Assembly: GCA_934045905.1 (NCBI GenBank)
Contig: OW203770.1
Span: 30,079,259 to 30,143,258, forward strand
Direction of reading: 5' to 3'
Length of the DNA stretch: 64,000 nucleotides
From: Leuctra nigra
Taxonomy: Eukaryota; Arthropoda; Insecta; Plecoptera; Leuctridae
Under the pieces are notes generated by a model. The model was not told where the DNA came from. It saw only the letters and a program-made list of their open reading frames with translations, and ran no database searches. The first letter of the stretch is position 1. Every line of letters begins with the position of its first letter. Both the position numbers and the translations under genes were made by a program. Below are positions 37,308 through 50,514 of the stretch, in pieces.

Positions 37308-38128
37308 TCTGTGTAAAGCGTTGATAAGTGAGCACCGGAATTGCATCTCGCTCATTGTAAAGCGTTGATAAGTGAGCACCGGCATTGCATCTCGATCTGT
37401 GTAAAGCGTTGATAAGTGAGCACCGGCATTGCATCTCGCTCATTGTAAAGCGTTGATAAGTGAGCACCGGCATTGCATCTTGCTCAGTGTAAAGCGTTGA
37501 TAAGTGAGCACCGGCATTGCATCTCGCTCAGTGTAAAGCGTTGATAAGTGAGCACCGGCATTGCATCTCGCTCAGTGTAAAGCGTTGATAAGTGAGCACC
37601 GGCATTGCATCTCGCTCAGTGTAAAGCGTTGATAAGTGAGCACCGGCATTGCATCTCGCTCATTGTAAAGCGTTGATAAGTGAGCACCGGCATTGCATCT
37701 TGCTCAGTGTAAAGCGTTGATAAGTGAGCACCGGCATTGCATCTCGCTCAGTGTAAAGCGTTGATAAGTGAGCACCGGCATTGCATCTTGCTCAGTGTAA
37801 AGCGTTGATAAGTGAGCACCGGCATTGCATCTCGCTCAGTGTAAAGCGTTGATAAGTGAGCACCGGCATTGCATCTCGCTCATTGTAAAGCGTTGATAAG
37901 TGAGCACCGGCATTGCATCTCGATCTGTGTAAAGCGTTGATAAGTGAGCACCGGCATTGCATCTCGCTCAGTGTAAAGCGTTGATAAGTGAGCACCGGCA
38001 TTGCATCTCGCTCAGTGTAAAGCGTTGATAAGTGAGCACCGGCATTGCATCTCGCTCAGTGTAAAGCGTTGATAAGTGAGCACCGGCATTGCATCTCGAT
38101 CTGTGTAAAGCGTTGATAGTGAGCACTT
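37308..38128. repeat. 44-bp tandem array, about 18 units
   Basis: The unit is gtgtaaagcgttgataagtg plus agcaccggcattgcatctcgctca. Variants at the end (cgctcagtg, cgctcattg, tgctcagtg, cgatctgtg) recur in order, which suggests block duplication. The core gcgttgataagtgagcacc resembles the core of the 84-bp satellite (gcgttgatcagcgagcacg). Confidence 0.95.
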
Positions 38129-38429
38129 AGTTATAAGATTGATAAGTTGATAAGTTGATCAGTTAGTTGTTGAGTTAGTTAATAAGTGGGGGACCATAAA
38201 TAAATAAACAGATAACAAAATAAAACATTGCGTACCTACATAATTCTGTGGCTGGCAGGAATAACTGCTTAACTACAAAAACCTGATTTTTCAGTAGACA
38301 CCAAAACAACATTTTGAATGGTAGCAACTACATTATTAAATATATTTGAAATATTACTGTCAGAAAGTTATTATAATAATGTCAGCAATATACATGATTT
38401 TTAAAATTAATTAAATCCCGTTAATTACC

Positions 38430-38720
38430 TAATTAGTGACTTAGGTCGTTTTTCCAGGCCAAGAATTGCACGGTTTTGAAAATTAACTTTGTATGTTCGC
38501 TGTGTTGTGAATGGCTTAAGTGTACTTAGGTCGTTTTTCCTGCCACTGAAAAAGCAATTTGTAAGGCAGTACTTAGGTCGTTTTTCCAGCCACTGAAATA
38601 ACAATTTGTATTGCTGTACGGCATGGATGACTGTGGCTTAACTGCACTTAGGTAGTTTTTCCAGGAACAGAATTTTCAAATGTAACAAACACGCTGTACT
38701 TAAGCCAATCTATATTTGTT
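38430..38720. repeat. Degenerate repeat with cttaggtcgtttttccag
   Basis: Four copies of acttaggtcgtttttccagg and variants at about 38440, 38525, 38572 and 38647, each followed by a related ccactgaa/acagaat tail. Confidence 0.75.
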
Positions 38721-39570
38721 ATTAATTACAATTTTTCACATCTGACTTCACCATTGGATTCCTTAATTTTTTTAAAGATTTTACATATAAAGATCTTATT
38801 TTTGCATTTTTTGTACTTAAGCATTTATTCCAGCCAGCCACAGAATTGAACATTAATTATAAGTAATTAATTATATTATCATTTTGGAATTGCCAATCCA
38901 TGTTATTTCCCAATTAGGACTTGACTGAAGATTTGCTTCAATTAAAGCGCATATTCATCTCAAAGTGACCAGTTTCAGTTGGGAAAATAACACGGATTCA
39001 TCACGACTAGCCAAGAATAGATTTGTCTTCTACTTGTTTGTCACACGAACCGACTTGGGGAATAACATTCTTCCGGAACCGATCAAACGAGATTATTTCT
39101 GGAATCGAAACCATTCAAAATATTTCACATTATTTGAGTTCCATAAAAACATTTTCATAACGTTTTTACTTCAGGGCCCAAACAATCTCAAAATCTCAAA
39201 ATAAAATTATGACATTTTTTGTTTTAGTTATGTAAGAACTGTAAATTCTAAAAAGCCGATTAAAAAATAACATTTAAATTTAGTCCGAATTGCGAATTGC
39301 GGAACAGTTCGAACCGGTTGCATGAACAATTGACCGGAACCAACATTGAAAATGAATTGGAAGTTGAACAGAATGCATTTGGGTTCCAGCCCCGGGTATT
39401 TAGACATCTACTCGCAAATAGTCAGCCGAAAATGTTTGAAGAAAACACTTAGGAACTGAACCATAAATGAAGAGCAGCACCGGCCATAGAAAATTTAAAA
39501 AATGCAAAACATTTAGACAGTTTGTATGCGTTTTGATGCGAAAATTTAATATAATTCAAATAATATTATC
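38721..39570. other. Intron sequence, nothing recognised
   Basis: Unique AT-rich sequence. An open frame at 38965-39204 has no recognisable domain. Confidence 0.5.
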
Positions 39571-39576
39571 AGCTAT

Positions 39577-41500
<1,924 letters not shown>

Positions 41501-41544
41501 ATTAGTCCTTGCTCGGACATGTGCTACAAGCTGTATTAATAAAC

Positions 41545-41840
41545 TAACGAAATAAGTGATATCTTAGGAAAAAACACCAGCCGTGTAAAAAAGTATTTAC
41601 TTAAAAAAAATCAACACCGAAAAGAAGTGATATCAAAAATAGCCAAGAAAATGACATTTCCAAATATTTAATCGTATTATTGAAATAAAAGTATAAACAC
41701 CGAGAAATACTTTACAAAAGGTCTTGGCGCATCGTTTTTTAAAGTTTTTTAAATTTATTCATAAGCATATTATGCCATTTATATACAACCGTCATTTAGA
41801 ATTTTTAGAATAATGGAGAAAAATAATAATATCTTTTAAT
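41545..41840 (-). mobile_element. Copy of the gatgcgccaag foldback family
   Basis: Inverted relative of 22905-23090: gccgtgtaaaaaagtattta, caacaccgaaaagaagtgat, ataaacaccgagaaatactt and cttggcgcatcg occur in order. It continues with the shared block tcatttagaatttttagaat. Confidence 0.6.
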
Positions 41841-41889
41841 TTCATGTTCCAATTGAATGTTCCAATTCGTTTGTCACAATGATTGCTAT

Positions 41890-42222
41890 CTGCCTTGGCC
41901 CCGGCGTTGCCCGGGCATTGTCCCGGCGTTGTCCGTGTAAAGTATTGGCGTTGCACACGTATTGCCCCGGCGTTACCCGGGTACTGTCCCGACGCTATCC
42001 GTGTAATAACCCAACATTAACCGGGTATTGCCCCGGCGTTACCCGGGTATTGTCCCGATGCTATCCGTGTAATAACCCAACATTAACCGGGTATTGCCCC
42101 GGCGTTACCCGGGTATTGTCCCGACGCTATCCGTGTAATAACCCAACATTAACCGGGTATTGCCCCGGCGTTACCCGGGTATTGGCCCAGCGCTATCCGT
42201 GTAATGCCCCGGGGTTGCCCGG
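41890..42222. repeat. 66-bp tandem array just upstream of exon 2
   Basis: About five units containing cggcgttacccgggtattgt, cccgatgctatccgtgtaat and aacccaacattaa. Spacing between copies of aacattaaccggg is 66 bp. The open frame over it is a repeat artefact. The array ends 62 bp before the exon 2 acceptor. Confidence 0.93.
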
Positions 42223-42284
42223 ACAATCTTCTGAATGGATAGCACGTCTTTTCTATGTATTGACTCCCGTCCTTCTGCTTCTAG

Positions 42285-42465
42285 GGGAGCTGCGACAGCG
42301 CCTGCGTGTCACCTGACATGGGAGTCGAACAGGGAGCGTTAGTGTTGGACCACCACGGGACCAATCAGCTGCTCAGCATGATCAATGGCCACGTTCAGCC
42401 CCAGCCAGCCACGCCCACCTCCCCCGGGCCCGATGTCAGCAAATGTCAACAGCATAACGGAACAA
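42285..42465 (+). CDS. Exon 2 of POU6/pdm3-like transcription factor
   Basis: Acceptor cttctgcttctag precedes 42285 and donor gtaagt follows 42465. The exon starts in phase 0, matching exon 1, and ends with one base (A) that completes a Met codon with exon 3. The peptide begins GSCDSACVSPDMGVEQ and continues through LDHHGTNQLLSMINGH to a Pro/Thr-rich end. No folded domain is visible; this looks like a disordered activation or linker region. A LINE fragment lies directly downstream in intron 2. Confidence 0.8.
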
Positions 42466-42539
42466 GTAAGTACCCTGATGGGCCTCATGGGCCAAAGTCT
42501 GTTTTGTTGTTTGAGAAAGTGTTTTTTGCAAGTGTTAAA

Positions 42540-44040
42540 TCCAGTGTTTTGTATGAAGCAAGCTTGGAGGTTTGTGGAAAAGTCAAGAAAGCACAACCTG
42601 ACTGGTTTCTGGACAATAACGAGGAGATTGTGATTGTTAATCAGAAGAGGGTTGCCCATCGGTTGTTCCTTCAAGAGAAATGCATAGAGATTTGATTCCA
42701 TAGATAGAGCTACACTCTGGGCAGTTTAACAACGACTCGCAAAGTTCGCAAAGTTGCATGAAAATAACAAGACTTGCATTTGTACTGGGAAGTTGGAGAC
42801 CGACTACTTTGTTACGAGAACAGGTGTGCGTCAAGGTTGTGTTTTGGCCCCAACGCTGTTCAATGCATATATGACCGCCTTTATGTTTGTTGTCGACGCG
42901 CGTCTCCGCGTCAGAGGCATTGAAGTCAAGTATAGATTCGACGGAGGTTTACACAACTTGAGCAGGCTTCGGTCCGACATGAAAACGTCGCGTGCGTTCA
43001 TCACTGAGCTGCAGTATGCTGATGACTGCGCTTAAGTAGCGCACTCAGTTGAGGATCTCCAAGAAATTATAAATGTCTATGCCGAGGTCTATGGCATGTT
43101 CGGACTTGAAGTCAACACAAGGAAGACGCAAGTACTGTCTTGCCCAGCGAATGGTGCTTTGCATGTAACTGTAGTCAGTGTGCATGGGATACTGCTGTAA
43201 GAGGTGTCACACTACCCATACCTTGGTAGTGTTGTATCTTCCAATGCCTCACTTGACATCGAAGTGCAAAATAGGATTAAGAGTGCTGCGTCTGCGGTAG
43301 CAAGACTGAACTGCCGTGTCTTTTGTACAAGAGATATTTCATTGCGTACAAAATCGGATATATATAAGGCAGTTGTGATATGGGTGTGAAACATGGGTAC
43401 CATACAGGAAGCACGTGCGCAGCCTGGAGCGCTTTCAGCAACATTTCCTGAGAAGAGTTATCAATGTGCACTGGAGCGACTTCATCCGCAATGATAAAGT
43501 TCTGCAAAAGGTGAATTGCAAACCAATCGAGGAGCTGTACGTCAAATCCAGACAGAGATGGTCGGGGCATGTAATTCGGATGGAGAACATCAGGATTCCA
43601 AAGCGTGTGCTCTATGGAGAGATCGTTGGAAAGCGTAGGGTTGGCGGTCAAAGGAAGAGATATAAGGATAATCTCCGAGAAACGCTGACGCTTTGCGGAG
43701 CTCCTGCAGACTGGGAGCTGGATGCTTTGGACCGCGAGAGCTGGGCGAATATTTGTTCGATGGCGTCTGGGGTTGTTGCGGCCAGAAGAGAGCGGAATAG
43801 AGAGCGCGCGTTTCGGCAGCGGCAGCGGCAGCCGGCTCAGCAACATGCCTTTCCATGCGACCAGTGCCCGAGAGTGTCAGATCGAGAGTTGGGTGGTTCT
43901 CTCACAAGAGGACTCATGATGCCACTCGCGGGAGGTTGGCCCGGCCCTATAGGACGGTGTAGAAAGGGGATCCTCGGATACGAGGCCCGGCCAAGAAGGA
44001 AGAACCAATGCAAAGGTGTTTTGGCCGTGATATGTTGAAA
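42540..44040 (+). pseudogene. Broken non-LTR retrotransposon (LINE) reverse transcriptase
   Basis: A 5'-truncated LINE lies in the sense orientation in intron 2. Pieces in order: a linker with WFLDNNEEI (about 42600-42690); RT with GVRQGCVLAPTLFN (about 42822) and the catalytic YADD (43015-43026); LGSVVSSNASLD (about 43222); and, after a frame change near 43390, a C-terminal part with RRVINVHWSDF, RWSGHVIRMENIR and GQRKRYKDNLRETL. In-frame stops (for example 43033 and 43198) and at least one frameshift make it non-functional. The endonuclease domain is absent. The C-terminal motifs occur in several LINE groups (RTE- and CR1-like), so I do not assign a clade. Confidence 0.88.
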
Positions 44041-44464
44041 AATGACAGGTGAAACATTAACGGCTTGGGGATGCAACACCCGAGATTTGTGGTCATGGTC
44101 GTGTGATTTGGTGCACTTTGGAATCGCTTAGTAGCTATACTTGGGAAATATAAATTGCAATTATCAACAAATTGGTAAGAGGTTTAGCAAATAGAGGTCC
44201 AAGGAACACAGCGATACGCTTAGGAAAACGTTTTACATTTTAACTACATTTAAATAATTTTGGTGTGTCTTCGACATGTCGTGCCTCATTTATAAATGTT
44301 AAGTTTACGTATTATTTAAAATGTTCTTCTTAGATCCCGATCCTCTGATTCAGGGGAAGGAGGGGGGGGGGGGGGGGTTGCGCGTTCCCCACTGCGTACG
44401 CCCACTTCAATGATTGTGTGTTGTAGTGTAGTTACAGTCTTAAAACAAAAAAATACCATAAACT
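44041..44464. other. Intron 2 sequence after the LINE
   Basis: Probably LINE 3' flank, then unique sequence with a 16-G run at 44362-44377. Nothing else is seen. Confidence 0.5.
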
Positions 44465-44572
44465 TGCGTACTTTATGACCTCTGATACGACCACAAATTG
44501 TTAAATACGATTATTTTTCGATAAATATCGTATTAAACTCTTTGAGGTCGTACCAGAGGTCACAAAGTACTC
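44465..44572. mobile_element. Small foldback element
   Basis: Inverted arms gtactttatgacctctgata and accagaggtcacaaagtac enclose an AT-rich loop with atacgattatttttcgataa. Confidence 0.6.
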
Positions 44573-44666
44573 CACTATGTGGCAATAAATAGTCTATTAA
44601 GCTGTAATGGGTCGTAACTATCTGATTTTTTAAAATTTAGTTAGTGTGAAGAATTTATTTTTGTAG

Positions 44667-45081
44667 TGGCCAGCCTGATGATTGTTGTGTTTGTGTAGTG
44701 GCCAGCCTGATGATTGTTGTGTTTGTGTAGTGGCCAGCTTGATGATTGTTGTGTTTGTGTAGTGGCCAGCCTGATGATTGTTGTGTTTGTGTAGTGGCCA
44801 GCTTGATGATTATTGTGTTTGTGTAGTGGCCAGCTTGATGATTGTTGTGTTTGTGTAGTGGCCAGCCTGATGATTGTTGTGTTTGTGTAGTGGCCAGCTT
44901 GATGATTGTTGTGTTTGTGTAGTGGCCAGCTTGATGATTGTTGTGTTTGTGAAGTGGCCAGCCTGATGATTGTTGTGTTTGTGTAGTGGCCAGCCTGATG
45001 ATTGTTGTGTTTGTGAGTGGCCAGCCTGATGATTGTTGTGTTTGTGTAGTGGCCAGCCTGATGATTGTTGTGTTTGTGTAG
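44667..45081 (+). repeat. 32-bp tandem array repeating the exon 3 splice acceptor
   Basis: Thirteen units of tggccagcctgatgattgtt plus gtgtttgtgtag run without a break into exon 3, whose first bases (tggccggcttggtg) are a diverged unit start. Every unit therefore carries tttgtgtag|tggcc, or tttgtgaag or tttgtgag in two cases. One unit is 31 bp. Read in the exon 3 frame, a unit ends in TAG, so use of an upstream acceptor would insert about ten residues and stop. Confidence 0.93.
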
Positions 45082-45222
45082 TGGCCGGCTTGGTGACGCT
45101 GCAGAACCTCCAGAACATGGCGGCCATGCAGAGTCTACCTGCAATGACGTCACTGGCGGGCTTCCCCGGCCTCGGCACGCAGTTCATCAACACGCCGCTC
45201 AACCTCAGCGCCACTGCGCCAG
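45082..45222 (+). CDS. Exon 3 of POU6/pdm3-like transcription factor
   Basis: The exon starts with TG after gtgtttgtgtag and ends at CCA G|gtacct. With A from exon 2 the junction codon is ATG. The peptide reads AGLVTLQNLQNMAAMQ, then LPAMTSLAGFPGLGTQF and INTPLNLSATAPG. Regular Leu/Gln/Met spacing is typical of activation segments in POU transcription factors; class 6 proteins have comparable LxNLQ patches. Length 141 bp, phases 2 to 1. The start is directly preceded by thirteen tandem copies of the same acceptor. Confidence 0.8.
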
Positions 45223-46172
45223 GTACCTAGCAGTGACGTCACCACATTACATTTACAACCAGATACTAGCGTTCTGGACACAACAATCAGGACAATCAAA
45301 AATATAATTTCAAACAATTATATTAATTGCAGTGTGTTTGTACATTTAATTATACATAATAGATTATATTTAATTATTACTATTTTTACAATTATAAAAA
45401 TACATAAAAATGACGTTAAGGATGTTATTATTCTGCTAAATTGTAAACAGCCAATAGGATTAGGACATTGTTGAGCGAGGGAAGCGAACCACTCCTTTTG
45501 GCTCTTTTGGCACGGACCTCTGTTTTTTCTGCTATTAACCGATACACAGGTTTAAGGTGAATATTTCGATACGAAATATTGCGAACTCTTTTTATTATTA
45601 CTTGACAATAGCAGTGTTTCTGTTGAATAATTTGTATTCTACTAGTTACTGATTTATTGCAAAGAAATAATACATTGAAACTTGAAAGAATGAGAAAACA
45701 CAAAACATTTTATTGATTTATTGCATAATATTCAAAGAATGAGAAAACAAAGAAATTGGTAGAATTATTATTACTACCTACTTTGCAGTATTATCCTAAA
45801 GAGAGGGAAAGGAACATTCAAATCTCAGTTGAGAACAATAAATGTGTCATTTCTTTTTGCTGAAAACACAAATTATCACAAAATAGATACAACAAACTGT
45901 GAAATCACGCTTGTCCGCCCTCCCCGCCTCCCCCTGTCACAGATTGTCACGATATGACAGACCCCCCTCCCCCCCTGAGGCGTGACATACTTCATGAACA
46001 ACCCCTTTAGATCTTAATTTGTGCACATAAATGTCAAGACTCGAATATTCGACTGTCGACTTGGACTTTCTGTGCAGAAATGCAGGGTAAAACTCTGTTC
46101 TGATCTCATTCGGTCGCTCTCAGTTCTGATTGTGTTCTATTCGTAACATTTCCCGCCTTGTGTTGTGCGCAG
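45223..46172 (+). other. Intron 3
   Basis: A 950-bp intron with GT-AG ends (gtacct...gtgttgtgcgcag). It is AT-rich, with C-rich stretches at 45915-45975. No further feature is seen. Confidence 0.75.
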
Positions 46173-46352
46173 GCGCTCTGCCCGCGGGTTGCGTGAGTAA
46201 CGGCAACCCCGCGCACTCTGTGGGCAACTTGCTCAACTCCGCGAGTCTGGTCTCGGCGGCTCCGCCGGTCAACATGCCGCAGTTCATCCTGGCGTCTGGA
46301 CAGATGGTTCAGGGGATCCAAGGCGCGCAGCTGCTCATTCCCACGTCACAGG
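46173..46352 (+). CDS. Exon 4 of POU6/pdm3-like transcription factor
   Basis: Acceptor ttgtgttgtgcgcag and donor G|gtaaca give a 180-bp exon that joins exons 3 and 5 in frame (glycine codons at both junctions). The peptide includes ALPAGCVSNGNPAHSVGN, PVNMPQFILASGQMVQ and GIQGAQLLIPTSQ. The FILASGQ...GAQLLIPTSQG stretch is the most family-like part: an LLIP segment lies upstream of the POU domain in class 6 POU proteins. Class 2 POU (Oct1/nubbin-like) is the main alternative. No DNA-binding domain is in this exon. Confidence 0.85.
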
Positions 46353-47629
46353 GTAACACAGTCATGTCGAATTATAAACACAATAGAAGCGGCATGATAC
46401 TTATTATACGCTACAATGCATTCGCTTATTCGCTTAATGCATTTATTTTCCAATATTATAAAAATTTAAAAATATCACTTACGCATTCAATACCTACATG
46501 AGGAAATACTAAAATAAATAATAACTGATGTCTACTTTTGCAGATAAAAGTGTTATTATTAATACCCTAAATAGACTTATAAAATTAACTGGTTGCAAGG
46601 CAACATAACTCAGTCTTGTTTATTTAGTTGCGACAGACAATTTCATTAGTTCTGTCGTATTTAAAGACAAGTGTTGAGAAAGAAAGATAACAAAGAAAAA
46701 TACAGAAGTGGTATGAAATAAAAACAAGATTTGAAATTAAAAACCAAGAAACAATTAAACTTTGGTCAGCTCTGATGATGTCAGATAAGATCCTTAAAAA
46801 TAAAATTTGTATTTATTGTACAAAATTATAAACAATTAAATATTTACTTTGATTGTTTAAAAAAAAATCCAAGATTTTTATGGGTATCTGATTTTTGACC
46901 ATTGGAATAATGTAAAATATTGTCATTAATGTGAAATAGTTAAATATTTTACAGAAATTAGGTATCATCAATTAGAACCCATTTCTAATAATGATTATTT
47001 TACTCTATTGAACAAAATGTTACTACAATTTGCGTCTAATAGATGTAAATATAATAATGTTATTCCAATTCCAAATGTAATATCATTTATTGTTTTGAAA
47101 ATATTAGCTCGACCAGAGAAAGATGTGACATGAAAAAATATTGATCTTCGTTATTAGCCGTATTAATAGGCGGGGGCGAATATTCGTAAATTTCAAATAC
47201 TTCGAAAATTCGAATATTCAAAAGATTTCGAATAGTTCATGTCTTTTTATTCAAAATTACCCCTGCAATTTCTCATATGGGAGTATTTTTCAGTGCTGCT
47301 AACTGCTGCAAAGTCTATAACTGAAAATATTCATGGCCGATATTTTGATTTCGGGGGAATATTATTTCTAGATTATTGATCCCCCAATTGGACCATTCCA
47401 TCACTCATTTTGTTGTTTTTAATTGTATTATTTTGTGATGAGAAGAATATTATAGCCTTGAATATTTCATCATAATTAGTATACTATCTCACTTATCTTT
47501 TATTGGTTTAGAAAATGATTTGTTTCTTCACTCTTGGAATAATGAAAATAATTTGGTGGCCAATAATTCGATTATCGTATTCGAAGTAAAAGTCACTGCT
47601 TGCACACCCCTACTTAATAAATCATGGGA
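46353..47629 (+). other. Start of intron 4, nothing recognised
   Basis: AT-rich unique sequence after the gtaaca donor. Intron 4 runs to 59970. I see no gene here. Confidence 0.55.
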
Positions 47630-47790
47630 CTTCAGACGTAAAAGGCCGGAAGTCCAGTTCAATGAATCTTGAGATGCGCTAAAAAACCAGTAATTCTGTC
47701 TTCATCCAATCTTATTTGTAATGGTGACACGAGTCATTGTGTAAGAGAATACTTCAATGCAACTGTCTTTCTTGACATCAGTCAAATGGC
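47630..47790. mobile_element. Dispersed repeat with ggccggaagtcca terminus, copy 4
   Basis: Starts agacgtaaaaggccggaagt and contains gtgacacgagtcattgtgta and tcttgacatcagtcaaatgg, as in the copies at 24385, 28975 and 31250. Confidence 0.6.
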
Positions 47791-47962
47791 AAAAGCTAAT
47801 ATGCATGAATGTATTAAAACGTATCATTCTAAATAACAACATGTTATAATAATTCACTCTTTCTTGGACGCTTTACAAATTATTTATTTATAATCTAGAT
47901 TTTTCGCCTTCATAACATTAATATATTGTTATATTTGTTTTTGTACATCTGTTAAAAAACTC

Positions 47963-47992
47963 CTGATGAAGCCTACTGTGAAGAAGGCGAAA
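47963..47992 (+). other. Hammerhead-core-like motif
   Basis: ctgatgaag, a short stem (gcct/aggc) and gaaa occur in order, as in a hammerhead ribozyme core. An extra A separates ctgatga from the stem. Stems I and III were not established. Confidence 0.25.
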
Positions 47993-48189
47993 TAACGAGA
48001 TTAAAATAAAATAGTTTGTGAAACGTCCAAGAAAAAGATAATTATTATTATAACTATAAATCCAAACTAATTAACGGGGAACGAAACATATTTGTTGGTA
48101 AATCACACTATTTTACACTAAAAAGTGTAAATTCTGGAAGGAAAACGCCATCCCGGCTTGTGATGTCATATTTGATTGTAACCATGGCA

Positions 48190-50060
48190 ACATCATTCTT
48201 GGTTGATTGAGCGAGCGTAGCGAGCGTAACCACGGTACTCTTATGGCACTTTCTCTGTGTGTTTTTTTGTTTTTTTGTTTTTTTGTTTTTTTGTTTGTTT
48301 ATTTTTTTGTCCGCACAGCCCAGGTTAAACAGCACATTCAATCGATCTGAAACTTTGCACATATGCTAACGTAATCTATGCGGTCCCTGGGATCGTTTTT
48401 GAACGGGCTCCTGTGATTGGTTCAAGTTTAAAAAAAATTATCTTTCGATTGGTTGCTCCGATCAATTTGAAATTTAGCAAAGTCATTGCAACCAACATTG
48501 TACCCAATCATACAAAGTTTCAGCCAAATCCTCCTATTGGTTAAAATTTAAAAAAATCTTTCATATGATTTTTGAAATTTAAACTAGAACCGATTGAGCG
48601 ATCAACTTAAAACTTCGCGTGGTCATTGGTACCAACATTATCTGTATTTTTGACAATTTTTAGACTTATCTGTGTTTAAATCCACACGTTTTTGACATTT
48701 TACGGACATTTTGCGTGTTGGCTGTCAAATAACTCAAAAATGTTGATCACGGCTACTTCGACTCTTTATAGTTCCAAGGTAGTTAGAGCAACTTTCAAAC
48801 GTATGAAACTGATATGACCGTTCAACAGATCGTCTAATATTGTGTAAGTACACACACTTTTATCATACTAGGAAAACGCTCTGTGTGACGCGTTGATGAG
48901 CGAGCACGGATACACGCAACACCTCGAACCGAAATTATGTCAATCAAAAATGGCATTAAAAGCCAATAATTCTTAAATTTCGTCACAGACTTATATAAAT
49001 ATCTCCAAAATCTCCAAAAATATTGGTCCCAATAACCTTGGGTTGATCGACTAAACCTTTATGATTTAACGGTTCCTTGTTAATTTTCAAAAATCACAGG
49101 ATCTCGTTCAAAAAATATACCTGGGACCACTCATATGATATGATATTACTGTGTACACAATATCAGATCAATCTGTTGAACGGTTATTATTAGTTTCATA
49201 TCGTTTGAAACTTTCTGCTCTAACTACCTTGCCTTGAACTGTAGATTCGAAGTCGCCGTGAATTTGACAGCTAACACGCAAAATGTCCCTAGAATTACAA
49301 AAACTTTTGAAAATAACGACAGATTAGACTGGAAATTGGCAAAAATATCTTAAATGTTGGTACCAATGACTATGCAAAGTTTTTAGTTGGTCGGTCAATC
49401 GGTTCTAGTTTAAATTTCAAAAATCACAGGAAAAATGGGTTCAAATTTAAACCAATGGGAGAATTTTGCTGAAACTTTTTATGATTGGGTAAAATGTTGG
49501 TTGCAATGACTTTGCTAAATTTCAAATTGAGCAGAGCAACCAATCGAAAGATATTTTTTTTAAAACTTGAACCAATCACAGGAGCCCGTTCAAAAACGAT
49601 CCCAGGGACCGCATAGATTATGTTAGCATATGTGCAAAGTTTCAGATCGATTAAATTTGCGGTTTAACCTGGGCTGTGCGGACAAAAAAAAACAAACAAA
49701 AAAACAAAAATACAAAAAAACACACAGAGAAAGTGCCATAAGAGTACCGTGGTGACGCTCGCTACGCTCGCTCAATGAGTGGTCCCAGGTATATTTTTTT
49801 TAAATAGATCCTATGATTTTTGAATATTAACAAGGAACGTTTTAATCAAAAAGGTTCAATCGATCAACTTAAACCTTTGCATGGTTATTGGGACTAACTT
49901 CAGGAATATTTGGAGATTTTTATACCTACAAGTCTGACGAATTTCAAGAATTATTGGCATTTAATGATATTTTTGATAGACATAATTTCGGTTCGAGTTG
50001 TTGCGCGTGTCCGTGCTCGCTCATCAACGCGTTACACAGAGCGTTTTCCTAGTATAAATG
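48190..50060. mobile_element. Interspersed element E inserted into an inverted copy of itself
   Basis: Outer halves 48190-48875 and about 49778-50056 are the two parts of one minus-strand copy. Between them lies a complete plus-strand copy (48876-49777). Joining the outer halves across the inner copy matches the uninterrupted junction in the related copy at 63070-63110 (catatgagtggtcccaggta in reverse). Shared blocks include gcacagcccaggttaaac, gatcccagggaccgcatag and gctcgctacgctcgctcaat. No protein-coding frame is present. Confidence 0.82.
48876..49777 (+). mobile_element. Element E, inner full copy
   Basis: Begins near ctaggaaaacgctctgtgtg and acgcgttgatgagcgagcac and ends near gacgctcgctacgctcgctc. 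It is about 0.9 kb, AT-rich and without coding capacity. Its 5' core gcgttgatgagcgagcacgg is also the core of the 84-bp and 44-bp satellites. Other copies: 25110-25680 and 62645-63430, with a possible relic near 9480. Confidence 0.72.
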
Positions 50061-50514
50061 AAATTGATATCACTCGCCGGGATGCGTATTTCCATACCCA
50101 AATCGAGCCCAACTCATTGATTTCAATATTTGCATTTTACGCGCATTTAACGCCGAATCTATTCGGTATAAGCAAACAATCTAACACTCCCATTCATAAT
50201 TTAGCAGCTAAAAGAGGTGTCTCCGCAATATTGGAGGTTTTACTCACGTAATTGTTTACAGTTTGAAAGTAAAGAACATTGTTCGGAAAGCAGATGTAAA
50301 CACTTTATAAGAAGACTAGAAGGACCCGTCATGTAACACATAACCAAAAGGCAAAATATAAATTGTAGGCACAATTTTGTTGATGGACCATGGAGTTACC
50401 TAATAAGTCCAACTCGGTATTTGCACATTGGAAATGAAGGAAACCAGTTTGAATATATAAACATCTATCTTATAGTAAATGCATATCTTTATGTAGGTAT
50501 ATACACACATATAA
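50061..50514. other. Intron 4 sequence, nothing recognised
   Basis: Unique sequence between element E and the Helitron fragment. No supported gene. Confidence 0.5.

Noticed and set aside
37308..38128. CRISPR-like regular array
   Set aside because: Units are contiguous with no unique spacers, and the context is an animal intron.
41879..42316. 145-codon open frame before exon 2
   Set aside because: It is the 66-bp tandem array (22 codons per unit). The exon 2 frame is different and starts at 42285.
42306..42695. 129-codon frame reading through the exon 2 donor
   Set aside because: The first part is exon 2. After the gtaagt donor it enters LINE sequence, so the continuation is intronic.
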